A DNA stretch of 12,139 nucleotides from Auxenochlorella pyrenoidosa (taxonomy: Eukaryota; Chlorophyta; Trebouxiophyceae; Chlorellales; Chlorellaceae): the NCBI GenBank assembly GCA_001430745.1, contig KQ481956.1, forward strand, positions 205,189 through 217,327, read 5' to 3'. Every line of letters starts with the position of its first letter. The stretch's first letter is position 1. Position numbers and translations under genes: made by a program. The notes below the pieces were generated by a model. The model saw nothing but the letters and a program-made list of their open reading frames with translations, had not been told where the DNA came from and did no database searches. Shown here one piece after another: positions 8,470 to 12,139 of this stretch.

Positions 8470-11002
8470 ATGCCAGGCACCAAGGCTCCCAGCAGTGCTG
8501 CCTACTCCACCAGTGCCCCTCGGGCGGACCAGCAGCGGGCGGGTCAGCAGGATGCGACAATGATGCAGGCAGCAGCCTTCAATAACGTTGGGCCACCGGC
8601 GATGCTGCAGCCCTGCCTCTGGGTCCGCCCGCAGCCGGCACCGGTGGGGAAGCGCTGCCTCCGCCAGCTGCCGCCCTGCCGCGCTGCTTTGCAGCCGCCG
8701 TGCCGCATCACCTGCTGCTTTCCTTTCTGAAATCTTTGTTGGTCTGCTCCTCTATGGGCCCCGCTCTGCTCCTCTGGACAGGGCCGCGTGCTGGTGAGAG
8801 TCGTGGCGGCTGGTCTCAACCCGATTGACTGCAAGACGCGATCCGGCGGGGCCTTCCCCTTTGGGCCCCTCACACGGCTGCCCAAGATCCCGGGCGGCGA
8901 CCTGGCAGGGGTGGTGGACCACGCCCCTGCAGGATCTGCCTTTAAGCAGGAAAGGGCGCCCGCAATCCAGAGTCTGTGCGGGCCAGTGGAGGCAGGAGGG
9001 TGCCCGCTGGCCTCCCTACGCCTGCGTCATCGCTGCAACACTGCTTGCCTCTGCATCCCCTCCCCATTGTGGAACCGTTCACTGGGGGCTGCAGGGCGAC
9101 CACGTCTTAGCCTGCTCCGACTCGTTCCTCCCGCACATTGCGGCGGGGACCTATGCCGAGCTGGCGTCGGTGCGCGAGGGCCACCTGGCCCCCATGCCGG
9201 CAGGGCTGAGCTTTGAGGAGGCAGCGGTGGTGCCGCTGGTGGCCCTCACAGCCTGGCAGGTGGGCTATGCAGGTGCACAGCCGGGAGCAATGCACAAATG
9301 CCCGACAGCAGGCCTCCAGCTCGAAGCCTGCTGTTTGCAATCTGCATTTTTGCATCCCCTGTTCCTGAGGCCGTTGGTCTACACCCAGCATGCCCTGCGC
9401 ATTGCTGCACATCCCTGCTGCAGGCCCTGGACGGCATCGACCTCCCCCCCGGCAGCCGCATCCTGGTGCACGGCGGAAGCGGTGGGGTGGGCGGCATGGC
9501 GGTGCAGCTGGCCAAGCTGCGAGGCTGGCACGTGACAGCCACCTGCAGCCCCAAAAATGCCGCGTATGTGAGGTGCGAGGCACGCATGACTTGGCCAGCA
9601 GTGCGCTGTGTGAGGGGCCACTGTTCAGGAGGGCCGGCCCAGGACCATCAGGCCAGGGCATGCAGTGCAGCGGCAAGTGAAACGGGGTGCGGACTGCTCG
9701 CAGCAAAGCCACTTTGGGCCGTGCCAAAGTTCACCTCACTGCCAGGCAGGGCATGAGTGCGCCAACCGGTGGGTGCCGCCCCTGCGTTGCCCTGCAGGCA
9801 GCTGGGCGCTGATGAGGCTGAGGATTACGCCAATCCCTCGTTCTTTGACCGATATTGCCAGCGTGGGAGGCGGTTTGACGTTGTGCTCGACACGGTGGGC
9901 GGTGAGCCTGTGTACTGCTGAGAAACTGGGCATGGCCCAGTGGCAAGAGTGCTGGGTACGCCATGACTGCAGGCTCCTCAGCTGCCCACCCGCCCCCGGC
10001 ATAGCAGTGAAGCCGGCTGGAAGAGTGGCCCAGTGGAGCCTGTCTCCCAAGGCTCCCATCACACTGCGCCCCTCTCTATAAAGCACAGGGGCACTGGGCC
10101 TGAGAACCTCCCCCCTTCTGCTCCTGTGGCGGTCAGAGCCTGAAGCTGCACCTCAAAGCCTGCAGGCAGCACCACGCGGCGCAGCCTTGGGGTGCTCGAG
10201 CGGCGTGGACACCTGGTGCACGTGTGGACAAACGGGGAGAAGTGAGCGGGCTGGGCAGAAAACCGAGCCTGAGCTGCCAGGTGGAAATGCACTGCAAAGA
10301 TGCTGCCAAGGCAGTCGGGTGCAAACACAAGGGCTGCTTGGGCAGTTGTGAGTTGCACGCAAGAGCTTTGCAGAGCTGCGCAGACTGCTAACCCTGTCTG
10401 CAGGTGGATCAAAGAGGCCGGGTCGGAGGCTGCTGGCAAGCTGAGAATGGTGTCCGACCTGGCTGGCATGTGAGCATGCGCCTCTGGCCACGGCAAGCAG
10501 TGTGCTGGGTGGGCCAAGAGTTCTGTGATGATCCATGTGCAGGCTTGCTTGGGAGGGACGATCCGGCAAGACCGTCCCTGTGAGCTTCTTGGGTCTGTTC
10601 CTGAACCATTGCTTCTGCCTCTGTCATGCCTGCCCATGCTTTCGCAGCAAGCTGCGGGGCGCCTTGGGGCTGGGCCCCCGCCTCAGGGTGGTGCTCATCC
10701 AGCCCAGCGGCGCCCAGCTGGCCAAGATAGGCTCGCTGCTGGAGAAGCGCGCCATCCACCCCCCGCGCATCAGCAGGGCCTTCCCGCTGGACCGTGCCGG
10801 GTGAGAGGAGATCTACGGGTCGAGTCGTGCTGCCTATCCCGCAGGGGTGACAGTTTCAGGGGGTTGCAGCGCTCCTGTTCTTTGCATGGCAGGCCATGAC
10901 TCAACGCTCTTGTCCCTGTTCCTGCCTGGCAGCGACGCCCACGCATACTTTGAGGGCGGGCATGGCGCTGGCAAGGTGCTGATCAAAGTGTCCCAGCCGT
11001 GA
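8470..11002 (+). CDS. Quinone oxidoreductase-like NAD(P)H-dependent reductase (zinc-independent MDR superfamily)
   Basis: This family reduces quinones or reactive enones with NADPH. Exons: 8470-8643, 8782-8949, 9095-9259, 9424-9572, 9798-9901, 10166-10241, 10404-10469, 10648-10800 and 10933-11002; together 374 residues, slightly longer than usual because about 30 residues precede the domain start MMQAAAFNNVGPP. Seen in order: GRVLVRVVAAGLNPIDCKTR (substrate-domain strand), PGGDLAGVV, TYAELASV, the cofactor loop HGGSGGVGG (185-193), QLGADEAEDY, the FDVVLDTVGG strand, GHLVHV and LRVVLIQPSG. The catalytic zinc Cys/His ligands of alcohol dehydrogenases are absent, so it belongs with zeta-crystallin/RTN4IP1-like enzymes. 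All junctions are GT-AG except exon 2 to 3, where the protein demands a GA donor. A shorter start at 8560 (Met31) is possible; the N-terminal extension may be a targeting peptide. It follows the dioxygenase gene head to tail. The exact substrate is unknown. Confidence 0.92.
8950..9094 (+). other. Intron with apparent non-canonical GA donor
   Basis: Family alignment expects FKQ to be followed directly by GDHVLA. The sequence at that point is AAGCAG|GAAAGG, where GTAAGG would be a perfect donor, and the acceptor is a normal GGCTGCAG|GGC. The nearest in-phase GT donor is at 8986 (GGGCCA|GTGGAG) and would add 12 residues in a loop. Either a GA-AG intron, a base error or variant at 8951, or use of the cryptic donor would explain it. 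Confidence 0.6.
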
Positions 11003-11029
11003 GCCCAGCACCCGTCCACGCTGCACAGC

Positions 11030-11051
11030 TTACAACCGCGCTTGCATTACA
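11030..11051 (-). terminator. Two TGTAA poly(A) signals on minus, dynein-stem gene
   Basis: TTACA on plus at 11047-11051 and 11030-11034 gives two TGTAA signals on the minus strand, about 80 and 100 bases beyond the stop of the dynein-like gene. Their position supports a real transcript end there. Confidence 0.55.
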
Positions 11052-11096
11052 CTCAGCAGTCTGAAGCCATGGAAAATTCACTGTGAACATCGGAAG

Positions 11097-11101
11097 TGTA
11101 A
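11097..11101 (+). terminator. TGTAA polyadenylation signal, reductase gene
   Basis: This TGTAA lies 95 bases after the TGA of the reductase gene. Cleavage 10-20 bases later would fall at about 11112-11120, just short of the stop codon of the opposing gene at 11133. Confidence 0.65.
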
Positions 11102-11132
11102 ACAGGAGCAGCCCAGGAGGCAAGGCCGAGCC

Positions 11133-12139
11133 TCAGGCCTCCCACAGCTGCCGCAGCCGAGCGGGCACCCCGTCCAGCGCCGCCACAAAGTCGCCCCACA
11201 GGCCGGGCAGCGCGTCCACTCCCGCCAGCTCCTCGTCCGGGATGCCCACCTGCTGGGAGGGGGGGGCAGAGGGGGAGAAAAGGGTTAAGGTGGCATGGTG
11301 GGGTATCTGATTCAGCACGTTGCGGGTGTACAAGCCAGTGCTTGTGGCGGCAGGGATTGCCCCAGTGTGAACGTCCAACCGCCTGCCCTGAGCAGCCTCG
11401 CAGTGGAGCAGATCCATCCCCTCGAGCTCCCCAGCCAAGCGCCCCACCTGCAGCTGCACCAGCGCCTCATACTTGTCCCGGCAGGCAGCGATGCGCTCCT
11501 CCAGCTCCTCCCTCTGCGCCTGCAGCCGCCCATGCAGCGCCTCCAGCTCAGCCACCGCCTGCCGCGGCGTGCGCAGCGGCTGGGCCGGCACAGGGGCCTG
11601 CGCCTCGCCCTCGCCAGCACTCTCGGGCTCAGCTCCGCCGCCCCCACTGCTGCCAGCCGCCTCTGCGCCATGCTGCTGCTCCTGTCCTGCCTCCCCAGGG
11701 GCAGCCTGGTCTAGCTGCCGATGCGGCGTTCTGCCAGTCAGCTGCGCGACGTGCGTGGTCAGCTCCTCCGTGAGCCCCGCTAGATGGCGCGAGGCCTGGC
11801 TGGCCAGCAGGCCCTGGAAGGCGCTGACCCAGTTGTCGCACAGCGTGACCAGCTGCTGCTTGAGCAGGGAGGCGTCCAGGCGCAGCCAGCGCACGTTGGA
11901 GGCGCCATCCTCGGACAGCACCTGCAGGGGGGAGGGGGGCGGCGAGAGTGGGCACAAGGCGGGCCAGGTGATAGCAAGAGGAGCAGGCAGCAAGCAGTAC
12001 TGGCGAGCTGTGCAGGCGTTGGGCTGATACATGAGGTGTCAGAGCTGAGCATCCAGCGCTGCCTGCAAGGCCCTCTTCCGTGCCAGCCATCCCTGCCTGC
12101 CGGTCCCATCATCCCCCCCTGCCCCTCTTCTCCCTGTGA
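11133..12139 (-). CDS. Dynein heavy chain stem-like protein, 3' end of gene; no motor domain
   Basis: Visible exons on minus are 11921-11448 (158 codons) and 11249-11133 (38 codons plus TGA); the gene continues beyond the right edge through an intron covering at least 12139-11922. Similar parts: VRWLRLDASLLKQQLVTLCD followed by W-V-S-A-F resembles the dynein heavy-chain stem block 'WL-x-hydrophobic-DA-x-x-hydrophobic-KQ-x-L...W'; a charged coiled coil (ALHGRLQAQREELEERIAAC) leads into YEALVQLQ/VGIPDEELAGV and ALPGLW, which matches the dynein pattern 'YG-x-x-hydrophobic-PEE...ELPE-x-W'. Between them is an Ala/Gly/Gln-rich insertion of about 70 residues. In a full heavy chain thousands of residues (linker, AAA ring) follow; here the protein ends about 20 residues later and normal poly(A) signals follow, so the product would be a tail without a motor. 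The family call is from remembered patterns and is moderately sure; a generic coiled-coil protein is the alternative. Confidence 0.65.
11250..11447 (-). other. Intron in the dynein-stem gene, length multiple of three and stop-free
   Basis: The donor CTGCAG|GTGGGG and acceptor CCCAGCAG|GTGGGC are phase 0. The 198 bases contain no in-frame stop, so retention would insert 66 residues. Splicing gives the spacing expected of the family between YEALVQLQ and IPDEELAG, which favours removal. Confidence 0.7.
11922..12139 (-). other. Partial intron at the right edge, dynein-stem gene
   Basis: A long C-rich tract ends in CCCCTGCAG at 11922, a strong acceptor for the exon that starts GTGCTGTCC. The 218 bases upstream on the minus strand show no family-like protein and are taken as intron; the preceding exon is outside the window. 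Confidence 0.6.

Noticed and set aside
10136..10165. Earlier acceptor GGTCAG|AGCC for reductase exon 6
   Set aside because: With the phase-1 donor it yields a frame lacking the conserved SLGVLERRGHLVHV strand; the acceptor at 10165 gives it.
1..12139. Search for mobile elements, CRISPR arrays, tRNA/rRNA genes or viral genes
   Set aside because: No inverted terminal repeats, transposase motifs, spaced direct repeats or structured RNA genes were recognised by eye; the window reads as ordinary nuclear gene space.

Overview
The window looks like nuclear DNA of a green alga, most likely a Chlorella-like trebouxiophyte. The sequence is very GC-rich, every convincing gene is broken into short exons by GT-AG introns of about 80 to 250 bases, proteins carry alanine/glutamine-rich low-complexity stretches, and the hexamer-like TGTAA polyadenylation signal typical of chlorophytes lies where two or three of the genes should end. 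The organism is inferred from these traits and from protein content; no marker gene is present. All exon models were built by hand from splice consensus, phase matching and protein family similarity.

Layout. (1) 1-2392, plus: 3' part of a gene for a long low-complexity protein, possibly a trafficking adaptor (weak). (2) 2679-4644, minus, convergent with gene 1: a complete eight-exon gene for a phosphatidylethanolamine-binding protein (PEBP) of the FT/TFL1/MFT group, with MFT-like residues and an N-terminal presequence that looks like a thylakoid-lumen signal. (3) 4645-5614: gene-free stretch between divergent starts. (4) 5615-7965, plus: complete eight-exon gene for a 2-oxoglutarate/Fe(II)-dependent dioxygenase, including a GC-AG intron. 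(5) 8470-11002, plus: complete nine-exon gene for a zinc-independent quinone-oxidoreductase-like medium-chain dehydrogenase/reductase, with one intron lacking a canonical donor. (6) 11133-12139, minus, convergent with gene 5: the 3' end of a gene resembling the stem (tail) of a dynein heavy chain, which stops before any motor domain.

The genes do not form an obvious pathway. Two share a divergent promoter region (PEBP and dioxygenase), two are head-to-tail with only about 140 bases between a poly(A) signal and the next start (dioxygenase and reductase), and two pairs converge. No tRNA, rRNA, CRISPR, transposon or viral gene was recognised. The points most worth checking are the lumen-targeted MFT-like PEBP, the motor-less dynein-stem gene, and the non-canonical donor in the reductase gene.
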